Below, one piece after another: positions 45,514 to 53,863 of a stretch of DNA of 64,000 bases; the stretch's first letter is position 1; the number at the start of each line of letters is the position of its first letter. The stretch spans positions 62,001-126,000 of the forward strand of contig JAAXGW010000026.1 in the NCBI GenBank assembly GCA_012267385.1, in the 5' to 3' direction. The translations under genes and the position numbers were made by a program. The DNA comes from OMG group bacterium (lineage in GTDB: Bacteria; Pseudomonadota; Gammaproteobacteria; Pseudomonadales; Azotimanducaceae). Below the pieces are notes generated by a model. It was not told where the DNA came from. It saw nothing but the letters and a program-made list of their open reading frames with translations, and searched no databases.

Positions 45514-46794
45514 ATGTGGATTCTAGAACTCGACGATACTGAAATTCGCCTTAGTAAGGATGGCGAAATCGTTTATTGTCAACCCGGAATTGCGTGGGCG
45601 GAAGTTAAGGAACTAAAGTTTGGTGAGGCGGCATTGAGCGTCGCTAAGCTTTATCCAGCGCGGGTTCATACTCAGTATTGGAATCTCATGGATCAAAGTC
45701 ACGTTGAACCAAAAGGGTTTGCAGTTGAAACGCAAGCCGACCTAGTTTATCAACAATTACTCCACATCAAAGAGCAAGGTAATCTTGGGGACAAGGACGA
45801 AATCTTAATCGTAGTCCCTAGCGACCGTACAGAGCAACAGTTGAGGCTACTGTATGGAATAGTCTTGAAAGCAGGTTACAACGTCGTTGATTTTGTTGAT
45901 TTAGGAGTTGCTGGCGCGCTTGCGAGTGAAGGTAAGGGTGCAATTGCGTACATCAGTGTCGGTATGCAACGTACCGTAGTGACGCACTTAAAAGTCTCTG
46001 ACCGTGTCGTGAGAGAAAAAGTGTCTGTAACACCGCAACTAGGTTTATTACCGTTATCCAACACATGGATCCGTATGGTTGCCGAAAAGTTCCTAGCGAG
46101 CTCTCGGTTTGACCCGCGTAAATTCGCCGAAACCGAACAGCAAATTTTTGATCAAATTTTAGCTTTCGTTCAGTCTGCTAAAAACAATACCGCCATCGAA
46201 ACAGAGTATCGTGGCTTTACGCGTCAGGTAGAGATTTCTAAAGCAGAAGTAATAGAGGTAGCACAAGATCGATACGCATCGGCGGTTAGTCGCCTCAACG
46301 CGGACGAAGACCTTGTCCTTTCTAACACAACGCATACACTACCTGGACTCACAGATGCCTTGACTCAGAACGGGCGTAAATATTTTTTCAGTGCGTTTGG
46401 TAGTATGGTCGAAGAGCTAACGGCTTCCTTAGGAGATCGTTCAGATTCTGGTCAGTGCACCTTACATACTCGCTTGACAAAGCAAGCGACAAGCATTACA
46501 GACGTGGAACAAAACAATGATGTACCTTCGGAAACGCCAGTGCATCCAACGCATATATTGCACCAAGCAACGGCTTATCCAATTGGATCTGAATTCACCG
46601 TGAATAGTGGTGAGTTAGGTGAATCTCAGCTCTTCACGTTGGAACACCGTTCTCAAGGCACTGCGCTAAAGATTGGTACTTCAGCACCGATTACAGTAAA
46701 TGGCGCGCGAGTACGCACCGAGCTATTTGTTCAACCTGGTGACCGTATCTCGGTGCTTGATCGTAACTATGAACTAATCATGGTCCAAGGTTGA
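45514..46794 (+). CDS. Hsp70/actin-like protein with FHA-like C-terminal region
   Basis: A 426-residue soluble protein. The start ILELDDTEIRLSKDGEIVY resembles the phosphate-1 loop of the actin/Hsp70 fold and the later AIAYISVGMQRTVVTHL the phosphate-2 loop, although the usual Asp/Gly residues are partly lost. After an extended linker, the last 70 residues (QGTALKIGTSAPITVNGARVRTELFVQPGDRISV) look like an FHA/forkhead-type beta sandwich. It abuts the ExbB-like gene by one base. A cytoplasmic regulator or assembly ATPase is my inference; fold assignments are by pattern only. Confidence 0.5.
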   Translation: MWILELDDTEIRLSKDGEIVYCQPGIAWAEVKELKFGEAALSVAKLYPARVHTQYWNLMDQSHVEPKGFAVETQADLVYQQLLHIKEQGNLGDKDEILIVVPSDRTEQQLRLLYGIVLKAGYNVVDFVDLGVAGALASEGKGAIAYISVGMQRTVVTHLKVSDRVVREKVSVTPQLGLLPLSNTWIRMVAEKFLASSRFDPRKFAETEQQIFDQILAFVQSAKNNTAIETEYRGFTRQVEISKAEVIEVAQDRYASAVSRLNADEDLVLSNTTHTLPGLTDALTQNGRKYFFSAFGSMVEELTASLGDRSDSGQCTLHTRLTKQATSITDVEQNNDVPSETPVHPTHILHQATAYPIGSEFTVNSGELGESQLFTLEHRSQGTALKIGTSAPITVNGARVRTELFVQPGDRISVLDRNYELIMVQG

Positions 46795-46798
46795 AGAC

Positions 46799-47890
46799 AT
46801 GAAACGCCCCCGTAAACGACAGCTCAGCGTTTTCTTATTGTCATTTCTTGACATCATGGCTGGCGGTTTTGGTGCGGTGGTGCTCATATTCTTGATCATA
46901 GACCACAACACGATGGAAGAGATTGAATCAGCTAATCGAGATCAGCTTGCCGAGGTGCGTTATTTAGATTGGCAGCAAAAAGATGGCGAACAGAATTTAG
47001 TTGACTTACGTGAAGCAGTCGGACGATTGAAGCTGCAGATAGCAGATGCAAGAGAAAAGATCGAGAAAATCCAACTAGAGGTAGATGAAAAAGAAGAAGA
47101 AGTTGAAGAAATAGAACTTCAAGCCCTAGATCAAAGCGAAACGGAGAAGGACTTACAGAGTGAGATTGAGATCAGAGAAGAGGAACTTGAAGACGCTAGA
47201 CAGAGTCGCGATGACCGGCGACCAGATACGTTGGAAGTCGCAGGTACAGGTGATCGACAGTATCTAACAGGTCTCTTCTTAGGTGGGAACCACATACTCA
47301 TAGCAGTGGACACATCTGCGAGCATGCTGCACAACACGATCGTCAATGTCGCAATACTACGGAACAGGGATAGAGAAGCTCAGTTACAGTCGAAAAAGTG
47401 GATCCGGACTGTTGACACCGTCGAGTGGTTTGTGGCAAAGGCACCGCTTACAAGTCAGCTGCAGATTGCAACTTTCAATACAGAAGCAAAGTTGATCGTC
47501 GATGATGGTGATTGGCATGAAGCAACCGATGCAGATGCACTGGCGGACGCGATCAAGTTCTTACGTGAGACTCCACCCACGAATGGTACAGATCTAAAGG
47601 GTTTGTTCGAATTGATTGCTACGATGAAACCGATACCTGAAAACGTTTTTCTGATCACCGATGGGTTTCCGACGACTGATGACAGCAATGCCAGTAGACG
47701 ACGAACGACGGTTGATGGACAAGCACGACGACGATTGTTTTCCAGAGCTGTGAGTGAACTTCCGGCGGGTATTACGATAAACTCGATCTTACTACCTTTT
47801 GAGGGAGATCCGTGGGCGTCTGGATGGTTTTGGGCTCTGTCGCACAGTACGGGAGGTACCTATATGACTCCGTCGAGGGACTGGCCATGA
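46799..47890 (+). CDS. ExbD/MotB-like membrane-anchored vWA-domain protein, copy 1
   Basis: A 363-residue protein: cytoplasmic KRPRKRQ, one membrane helix (about 11-34, LSFLDIMAGGFGAVVLIFLII) with Asp18 at the position of the proton-carrying aspartate of ExbD/MotB, a Glu-rich coiled coil (about 38-140), then a von Willebrand A domain. The metal-ion site is complete: D171-T-S-A-S175, T264 in TNGTD and D288 in ITDGF. A canonical ExbD/MotB ends in a TonB-, Pal- or peptidoglycan-binding module; here it is a vWA domain. It lies between the FHA-like gene and the second vWA gene, overlapping the latter as ATGA. Confidence 0.8.
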   Translation: MKRPRKRQLSVFLLSFLDIMAGGFGAVVLIFLIIDHNTMEEIESANRDQLAEVRYLDWQQKDGEQNLVDLREAVGRLKLQIADAREKIEKIQLEVDEKEEEVEEIELQALDQSETEKDLQSEIEIREEELEDARQSRDDRRPDTLEVAGTGDRQYLTGLFLGGNHILIAVDTSASMLHNTIVNVAILRNRDREAQLQSKKWIRTVDTVEWFVAKAPLTSQLQIATFNTEAKLIVDDGDWHEATDADALADAIKFLRETPPTNGTDLKGLFELIATMKPIPENVFLITDGFPTTDDSNASRRRTTVDGQARRRLFSRAVSELPAGITINSILLPFEGDPWASGWFWALSHSTGGTYMTPSRDWP

Positions 47891-48873
47891 GACGCGCGCG
47901 TGAAGGGAGTGAGATTAGCTTAGCTTTTCTTGACGTAATTTGTTGCGGTTTTGGGGCGATCATTCTATTGCTCATGATTACCAAGCAAAATCTACCGACA
48001 ATACTTGAACCCTCCTTGGAAGAAGTTGTGGCCGAACTCGCGAGACGACAGGAAGCAATCAACGAAATCTTGGGTGAAACCGAAATACTCGAACGTGCCA
48101 AAGTCGAAACTGAAGCTGACCTTGAGATTGAAATACAAAAATTAGCCAAACTTCAGGAAGAGTGGTTTGAGTTGACAAGCGAATTTGAAGATTTGCGGGA
48201 ACTGACACTAAAACAACAGATTACATTAGCAGAACTTAGAGAAGCTCGACAACAATTAACCGAGGAACAGATCCGGTTGCTTGGTGACAATTATTTAAGA
48301 AAGGATAGTACTATTGGCGGCATTCCAGTAGATAGTGAATATATCATCTTTGTCATCGACACCTCTCCCAGCATGCAAAGAATTTGGGGGTCGGTAGTAA
48401 GGAAGTTTGAGGAAGTGTTAAATATCTACCCGGTGGTCAGAGGCATTCAAGTTCTGAATGACAACGGCCTACACATGTTCCCTCGGTCAAAAGGGACATG
48501 GCTTCGAGATACTACCAACCGGCGGAAGACAATTAAGACCTTAATGCGGTCTTGGAGTGCTCAATCAAGTTCTAACCCACAAGAAGGCATCGCCGCGGCG
48601 ATCGAAACTTATTATGACCCTAAGAAACAGGTCAGTATTTACGTATTTGGTGATGACTTTATGCAAGGTTCGGTGGAATCAGTGGTCGACTATGTTGACA
48701 GCATAAATGTAGAGGACAAAGACGGTAATCGCAAAGTGAGAATACACGCCATAGGGTTTCCAGGGTACATAACCAATGGCCTACCTGATGCAAATTTTTT
48801 GAAGCTCAGTGCGTTGATGCGTGAATTAACCGTACGAAACAATGGAACGTTTGTTGGGTTACCCCGACTTTGA
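47887..48873 (+). CDS. ExbD/MotB-like membrane-anchored vWA-domain protein, copy 2
   Basis: A 328-residue partner of the previous protein with the same layout: one membrane helix (SLAFLDVICCGFGAIILLLMI, Asp16), a coiled coil (about 40-130) and a vWA domain beginning EYIIFVIDTSPSM (D158, S160, S162). The third metal position appears as VFGDDF. The Thr of the middle motif is replaced by Ser-rich SSSNPQEG. ATG 47887 is within the end of the upstream gene. With copy 1 it could form the heterodimeric shaft inside an ExbB-type pentamer. Confidence 0.8.
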   Translation: MRRAREGSEISLAFLDVICCGFGAIILLLMITKQNLPTILEPSLEEVVAELARRQEAINEILGETEILERAKVETEADLEIEIQKLAKLQEEWFELTSEFEDLRELTLKQQITLAELREARQQLTEEQIRLLGDNYLRKDSTIGGIPVDSEYIIFVIDTSPSMQRIWGSVVRKFEEVLNIYPVVRGIQVLNDNGLHMFPRSKGTWLRDTTNRRKTIKTLMRSWSAQSSSNPQEGIAAAIETYYDPKKQVSIYVFGDDFMQGSVESVVDYVDSINVEDKDGNRKVRIHAIGFPGYITNGLPDANFLKLSALMRELTVRNNGTFVGLPRL

Positions 48874-48910
48874 CCGAATTTCGTTCTATAATACTTGGAG
48901 CTAACATGGG

Positions 48911-49552
48911 ATGAAGAGTATGTTCTCGAAAGTAATTGTTTATTGGTCTGTTCGCGCCACTTGCCTGTCCGCACTCTTCATTCTTTGGGGATGTGCTAGT
49001 GGTGCGCATGTCATACCCTCTGTGTCGATACCTTCTCCGCTGATTGATTCTTTTCCTAAAACTGTTGGAGTTTACTATTCAACTGAGTTGAAAGATGACA
49101 TTTTCGAAGAAGAGAAGAAGCGTCAGAAGTACGTGATTGAGCTTGGTAGCAATCATGAGCAAGTTTTTGATTCCAGCTTAAATGGGCTTTTTGAGAAAGT
49201 GGTTACTCTGGATTCGTTGGATCCTGTTAGTGAGACAGTCGACGGCATATTTATCCCCGAAATACAGGGAGTGACACTAGCGACTCCAGCGGTTACCGGT
49301 CAAGATTATTATGAAGTGCTGATACGCTACTCCATTCGATTAATTGAGCCCAACGGCGATGAAATTCACCGGTGGATTGTGCCTGGGTATGGGAAAGTGA
49401 ATCGCCGCGACTACGGAAGTGTCATGGAACGAACCAGTGACGCCCTGCAGCAAGCGACCGAGAATGCGCTCCGCGACGCAAGTTCACAGATTATCGCAAA
49501 TTTCAGTCCTGGGTCTAGACCCCTAGCTGTTAGCGTCTGGCTTGGCTTATAA
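48911..49552 (+). CDS. Lipoprotein of the motor-like cluster, unknown family
   Basis: A 213-residue protein with a signal peptide and lipobox FILWGC (about residues 23-28). The mature part is predicted mainly beta with a helix SDALQQATENALRDASSQIIANF near the end. No family is recognised; an outer-membrane lipoprotein is likely by lipobox, with no +2 Asp retention signal (C-A). It follows the second vWA gene by 37 bp and overlaps or abuts the next gene. Confidence 0.55.
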   Translation: MKSMFSKVIVYWSVRATCLSALFILWGCASGAHVIPSVSIPSPLIDSFPKTVGVYYSTELKDDIFEEEKKRQKYVIELGSNHEQVFDSSLNGLFEKVVTLDSLDPVSETVDGIFIPEIQGVTLATPAVTGQDYYEVLIRYSIRLIEPNGDEIHRWIVPGYGKVNRRDYGSVMERTSDALQQATENALRDASSQIIANFSPGSRPLAVSVWLGL

Positions 49553-49568
49553 ACAATCGCCGCTGAAA

Positions 49569-50276
49569 ATGGGAGTAAGAAAATTGAAAAGAAACAGTGT
49601 TTGGACATGTACTTCTGTGATGTTTGCCATTGTTCCCCTCACTGGTTTGTTAGCTATGCAAGGTTGTGTACAGACAACGCAAGAAGAATTTCGCGAAGCG
49701 AACACAGGAATCGGTGAAGACCAGATTATCGCTATTCTGCGGCGAAGTTCACTGATGGGTCATAACACCGAACAAGCATTTATTGATTGTGTTACCGATA
49801 GAACATCTAAAGGTCGAGACGGAATTGACGTGATTTCAAATCAAGAGTTTATGGACGCGTTTTTTCCTTGGTTTGAAGCGCGCTATGCGCCAACCGATAT
49901 CGACGAATTAAAAAAAATTTCACGCAACAATAAGATTAAGGATCGGCTCGAATCTCTGGGAATTCGCTACTTAGTTTGGATTGACGGCTCAACGAAACGA
50001 GAAAATCAAAATGGGTCCGTGCAATGCGCTGTTGCTACTGGCGGTATACCCGCTTGTTTTGGTTTTCTGTCTTGGCGTGCAGAGTCCATCTACGAAGCTG
50101 TTATTTGGGATGTCGAAAGGAACATTTCCGTAGGAAAACTGAGTGCAGAGTCAAAGGGTATGAGTTTCGTACCAGCAGTGGTGATCCCAATTCCGTTTAT
50201 CGCGCGGACTCAGTCAAGCGCGTGTGCGTCCCTTGTAGACCAGCTAAAGGAATTTATCGAAGACGGACAGGAGTAG
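49569..50276 (+). CDS. Lipoprotein of the motor-like cluster, unknown family
   Basis: A 235-residue predicted lipoprotein with lipobox LLAMQGC, then a mixed alpha/beta body with EDQIIAILRRSSLMGHNTEQAFIDCV, ESLGIRYLVWIDGSTKRENQNG and hydrophobic FVPAVVIPIPFIARTQS. Cysteines C-A-V-A...ACFGF and SACASL could be disulfide-bonded. I chose ATG 49569; a TTG at 49542 overlaps the previous gene. It ends the cluster and is convergent with the following methyltransferase gene. Function unknown. Confidence 0.55.
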   Translation: MGVRKLKRNSVWTCTSVMFAIVPLTGLLAMQGCVQTTQEEFREANTGIGEDQIIAILRRSSLMGHNTEQAFIDCVTDRTSKGRDGIDVISNQEFMDAFFPWFEARYAPTDIDELKKISRNNKIKDRLESLGIRYLVWIDGSTKRENQNGSVQCAVATGGIPACFGFLSWRAESIYEAVIWDVERNISVGKLSAESKGMSFVPAVVIPIPFIARTQSSACASLVDQLKEFIEDGQE

Positions 50277-50301
50277 TCTGGGTCTGTCGTTAAGACTTAG
50301 T

Positions 50302-50949
50302 CTATGCTGACTCTTTTCGGCGCGTTATCTCGACGATTTCGCCCGTAGCACGATTGGGTTCAAGTGCGTACCAGCGGACTAGTTTAGTGTCCCATGCTTT
50401 TCTCTTGTCGCACATCTCTACAAAACGGTAAAAACTAGCCCGCCCTGGATCGGATAGTACCACGCGCTGTACTCCAGCAGTGATCGCTCGATTCACCAAG
50501 TTGAACAACAATTTCACGTGTTCATCCCAATAACAGATGTCGGATCCAACAACCAAATCTTGGTTTTCTAAAAGTGGTCGTTTGACCTCATCGAATTTTT
50601 TATTGAGTTTCTCAATCTTGACATCGTTTAGCGATGCGAGAAGATCAAGAAAAGGGAACACATTCGTGTCGGAGTCAATCGCTGTGACCTTTGCGCGCAA
50701 TTGGACGGTAGCATAGACACTAACTGGTCCCCAGCCACATCCCACATCCACAATTTTCGCTCTTTTCTTGGGTGGGTGCTGCTCAAGGAAATCCATTAAG
50801 AGAAAGCTACTACCCCATGCACGCGTACCGTGCGAAACGGGTTTGTAGTATCGTTTTAGCTTTCGGACGAGGGGATGGTGTCCGCGCAACAAATAGACAC
50901 CATAGGCGGAATAGATGTTTGGATCGGGGTACTCAATGAGTTCAGGCAT
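50302..50949 (-). CDS. Class I SAM-dependent methyltransferase (METTL/N-lysine type)
   Basis: A 215-residue methyltransferase with motif I IVDVGCGWGPVSVYAT (about 68-83), acidic VTAIDSD and motif IV-like LVVGSDICYWDE. The layout, with a W/F-rich N-terminus (GTRAWGSSFLLMDFLEQHP), resembles METTL-type protein lysine methyltransferases rather than small-molecule ones. The substrate is unknown. It is convergent with the motor-like cluster. Confidence 0.75.
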   Translation of the reverse strand: MPELIEYPDPNIYSAYGVYLLRGHHPLVRKLKRYYKPVSHGTRAWGSSFLLMDFLEQHPPKKRAKIVDVGCGWGPVSVYATVQLRAKVTAIDSDTNVFPFLDLLASLNDVKIEKLNKKFDEVKRPLLENQDLVVGSDICYWDEHVKLLFNLVNRAITAGVQRVVLSDPGRASFYRFVEMCDKRKAWDTKLVRWYALEPNRATGEIVEITRRKESA

Positions 50950-51015
50950 TGTCTGAGAATCAATCCCTTAGCGTGAATAGACTGTCTAAACGTAGCAAAC
51001 CACTAGTGAAAAGCA

Positions 51016-51041
51016 CAGGCCGTGTCGAGGGACACGGCCTG
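51016..51041 (-). terminator. Rho-independent terminator of the TonB-dependent receptor
   Basis: CAGGCCGTGTC (51016-51026) and GACACGGCCTG (51031-51041) form a perfect 11-bp stem with a 4-base loop. On the minus strand it is followed by TGCTTTTCAC. It lies 58 bp past the receptor's stop. Confidence 0.88.
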
Positions 51042-51098
51042 CGTTCATTCATTTAGAACGAATGTTTACGGTTGATGTTTTGTGATTCGATCGATTGC

Positions 51099-53546
51099 TT
51101 ACCACGACAAGCCGAACGTGGCGTAAATAGACCCGCCTTCAAAATTCGCAGCAGTTCTACGAGCGTACGGTAATCCCACATTCAGCCGATTCGCATACGG
51201 TTCCCCGATGGTGTCGACAAAGTTGTGGAATAGGTTGATAGCACCGAATTCAAATGACATTACATCATTTATTTGGTATTTCGTGATGAGATCAAAGTAA
51301 ATGGAAGCTTCAAGTTCTTTGGTCGGCGGGCTGCCACCGATTCGGCCACGCTCGTCATAGTGTCTACCGTAATACTGACTTCGTACGATCAATTCCCACT
51401 TCGGAGAAAGGTAAGTCGTAGAAGAGAATGAAATTTTCAATTTCGGATAGCTATTTTCAATATCTTCAATATCCGCGACGGGTACTGGCGCGATACCGTT
51501 TACTAGACTTTGACCTTCAACCTCTACTGTGTTATGGCTGATCGCGAGGCTTAGATCACTCACGTAGTCCTGATACACAAAGGGAACTGAATACACAATG
51601 TCGAATCCACTTGATTGCACGTCTAATGCATTTGTATAGAAAGAAATGTTCGTGCTAGCACCTGTTGCGGGCTCTTCAACCGGAAGCGTTTGTGTTTTGT
51701 AGATACGATCTTTGATGTCGATAAGGTAGACGTCGATGGTTATTTGGGCATTTTCAAAGACTTCTTCAAGATCCACGACAGCGCCGACACTGTAATTTAT
51801 CGAAGTTTCCTCTTGCAGCGGTTTGCCACCAGCAGCAATGGCAAGTGGCGAATCCGATTTCACAAGACCTTGCGCAACTTCCCCACCAACATTCGTGTCG
51901 AACGTGGTGGTCACTTTCTGAATGTTAATTTGTCCTGGTGTCGGAGCGTGGAAACCTGTCGAAACCGCGGCGCGACCCGTGATTCGGTCTTCAAACTTGT
52001 AACGCATAGCGATTTTACCATTGAGGGTTAAACCAAAGTCTTCGTACGCTTCAAACCTAGTTGCAAATTGCCACAGAAGTTTCTCACGTTCCTTTTCCAA
52101 TTCGGCGTACATACCGTAGTTTTGACGATCAAATTTACCAGAATCCACTGGATGCAAGCCACGAAAACCACTGGCTCCGACTCCCTCATAAGAGACTGCT
52201 TCTCCTGGAAATATCGTGAATACCTCTAATCGCCACTCCATACCATAGGCTAAATACATGTCATTAATCCACGGACGACCAAAATCTACGTTCACGTTCC
52301 ACTCATACTGCTTAAGTGCACCCACATCAAAATCACGCTGACGAGGTACGTTCCTGTCATTCAGTCCAATGGATTGGTTAATCGTATTATTCAGTGTAAA
52401 GTCGATAATATTTCGTCCAACAGTACTACTAAGATCGAAATTTACATTCCTGCCGTACGTTCCTTTCCAACCAAATATTATGGAGTAATCATCGGTCTCG
52501 CCGTCGAAGTACGGAGTGAAACCCCAAGGAAGTCCAGTAAAGCCCAGTTCGCTTAAAGCGGTGAGTGTTGCGTGGTTTGGGTTTCGGTAGAAAAAGCGAT
52601 ACCGACCATTAGTGCGAGAGATATTGCCAAAGGAGTATAAGTGGGTGTTTTTCACAAAAGGACGCCCTGCGTTCCAGAATATGAGCAGGTTTTGCGTTTG
52701 CGGTCGTCCCCAGGTTTGTGCAAGCCTATCTCGAAAAGGAGAGTCAAAACCGACGAAGGGAACACCGGCGTCTTTCAATGCTTGTGCATCAAAGCGTTCT
52801 TGTCCTCGTGAGTGTCCTTCGTTGTACGTAGACTCGAAGCTAACGTTGAAAAAGCCATCAGGTCCAAGCTTGAGTCCGATGTTTCCTTCAATTTTGTAAG
52901 CGGTTTCGCCATCGTAGAACGTACCGTATTGCGATCGCAACGTCACTCCAGAATCATCGTCTCTGATTTGAAAGTTGATCACTCCTGAAATCGCATCAGC
53001 CCCATACTGCGCGGAGGCGCCGTCGCGTAGAATCTGGACGCTGTCGATCGCGATACTAGGAATCATGCCGATGTTCGGACCATGTGCACCTTTACCAGCT
53101 GCTGGAACGAACTCTGCAATGAGAGCTGCGCGATGTCGGCGTTTACCGTTAATCAACACCAAATGCTGATCGGGTGCAAGGCCTCGAAGTGATGTAGGCC
53201 GTACAAACGTATCGCCGTCGCCAGAAGCCATCGAAGCATTGAAATAAGGAACATTAGTCCGGAGTGCATCCGTGATGTCCGCAGCGTTCCCAATGGTAAG
53301 TAGCTCCTCCCCACTGAAAAAGTCTATCGGTGCGGTGGAATCTTCAACCGTACGTGGTGTTAAACTTCTGGATCCTAAAACGGTAAGTTCTTCGATATCT
53401 TCAGCGTCTTCGATAGCCGTAGCATCAACTGTCGCGTCGGTGTCTGTCTCGTCTTCTTCTTGTGCAAACAACGAAAAAGGCAACGCTAACACGGCTACTG
53501 CTAGCAACCATGAGCGAACCATACGATGTTGGATTGGCATAGACAA
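51099..53546 (-). CDS. TonB-dependent outer-membrane receptor
   Basis: An 815-residue receptor with a signal peptide (about 1-29, ending LFAQ), an acidic N-terminal stretch, a TonB-box-like IEELTVLGSRSLTPR, a plug with VLINGKRRHRAALI and IDSVQILRDGASAQYGADAISGVINFQ, and a barrel ending in aromatic IYATFGLSW. The AAGGAG site precedes the ATG. The plug resembles the large Proteobacterial receptors for complex ligands such as sugars or peptides; the substrate is unknown. A strong terminator lies 58 bp past the stop. Confidence 0.92.
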   Translation of the reverse strand: MSMPIQHRMVRSWLLAVAVLALPFSLFAQEEDETDTDATVDATAIEDAEDIEELTVLGSRSLTPRTVEDSTAPIDFFSGEELLTIGNAADITDALRTNVPYFNASMASGDGDTFVRPTSLRGLAPDQHLVLINGKRRHRAALIAEFVPAAGKGAHGPNIGMIPSIAIDSVQILRDGASAQYGADAISGVINFQIRDDDSGVTLRSQYGTFYDGETAYKIEGNIGLKLGPDGFFNVSFESTYNEGHSRGQERFDAQALKDAGVPFVGFDSPFRDRLAQTWGRPQTQNLLIFWNAGRPFVKNTHLYSFGNISRTNGRYRFFYRNPNHATLTALSELGFTGLPWGFTPYFDGETDDYSIIFGWKGTYGRNVNFDLSSTVGRNIIDFTLNNTINQSIGLNDRNVPRQRDFDVGALKQYEWNVNVDFGRPWINDMYLAYGMEWRLEVFTIFPGEAVSYEGVGASGFRGLHPVDSGKFDRQNYGMYAELEKEREKLLWQFATRFEAYEDFGLTLNGKIAMRYKFEDRITGRAAVSTGFHAPTPGQINIQKVTTTFDTNVGGEVAQGLVKSDSPLAIAAGGKPLQEETSINYSVGAVVDLEEVFENAQITIDVYLIDIKDRIYKTQTLPVEEPATGASTNISFYTNALDVQSSGFDIVYSVPFVYQDYVSDLSLAISHNTVEVEGQSLVNGIAPVPVADIEDIENSYPKLKISFSSTTYLSPKWELIVRSQYYGRHYDERGRIGGSPPTKELEASIYFDLITKYQINDVMSFEFGAINLFHNFVDTIGEPYANRLNVGLPYARRTAANFEGGSIYATFGLSW

Positions 53547-53863
53547 ATTCTCCTTACAAATTCCAAATTGAAGCTAATTCACACGCTCGTAGTCAGTTCC
53601 TTTAATAGTAGCCGCAACCAGCCTTATCGTTCAAGACTGAGACTAACGAAGAACAATACTCCTCCTCAGGGTATTCTCCACGACTCGTGTATAACGTAAC
53701 TGTAGCACCAATTTTAATGCTTTATTCCTTAATATGCACACTTCTGTTTGAAGGAAGTTACAAATTGATGAATTGACAGCGTAGTTTTCCAAGAAAAAAC
53801 TACTTGACTTGAGTTTTCTCAATGACTGTTCAGCATGTTAAATTTCATCGAATCTGCTAGTTA
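53547..53863. other. Divergent intergenic region of about 317 bp
   Basis: It separates the minus-strand receptor from the plus-strand nucleotidyltransferase and holds both promoters. I see no plausible gene, repeat or riboswitch pattern; the AAGGAG before the receptor ATG is the only clear element. Confidence 0.55.

Noticed and set aside
36897-50276. Zorya-type anti-phage system
   Set aside because: There is an ExbB-like protein, but the partner lacks an OmpA-like peptidoglycan domain and no ZorC/ZorD/ZorE-like nuclease or helicase is present.
36897-50276. Tol-Pal or TonB-ExbBD operon
   Set aside because: No TolA, TolB or Pal, and no single short ExbD; the partner proteins are vWA proteins.
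36897-50276. Type 9 secretion/gliding motor
   Set aside because: FGE-like and motor features recall GldK and GldLM, but no PorV, SprA or GldN-like gene is visible.
53547-53863. Riboswitch before the TonB-dependent receptor
   Set aside because: No B12- or TPP-box pattern found.
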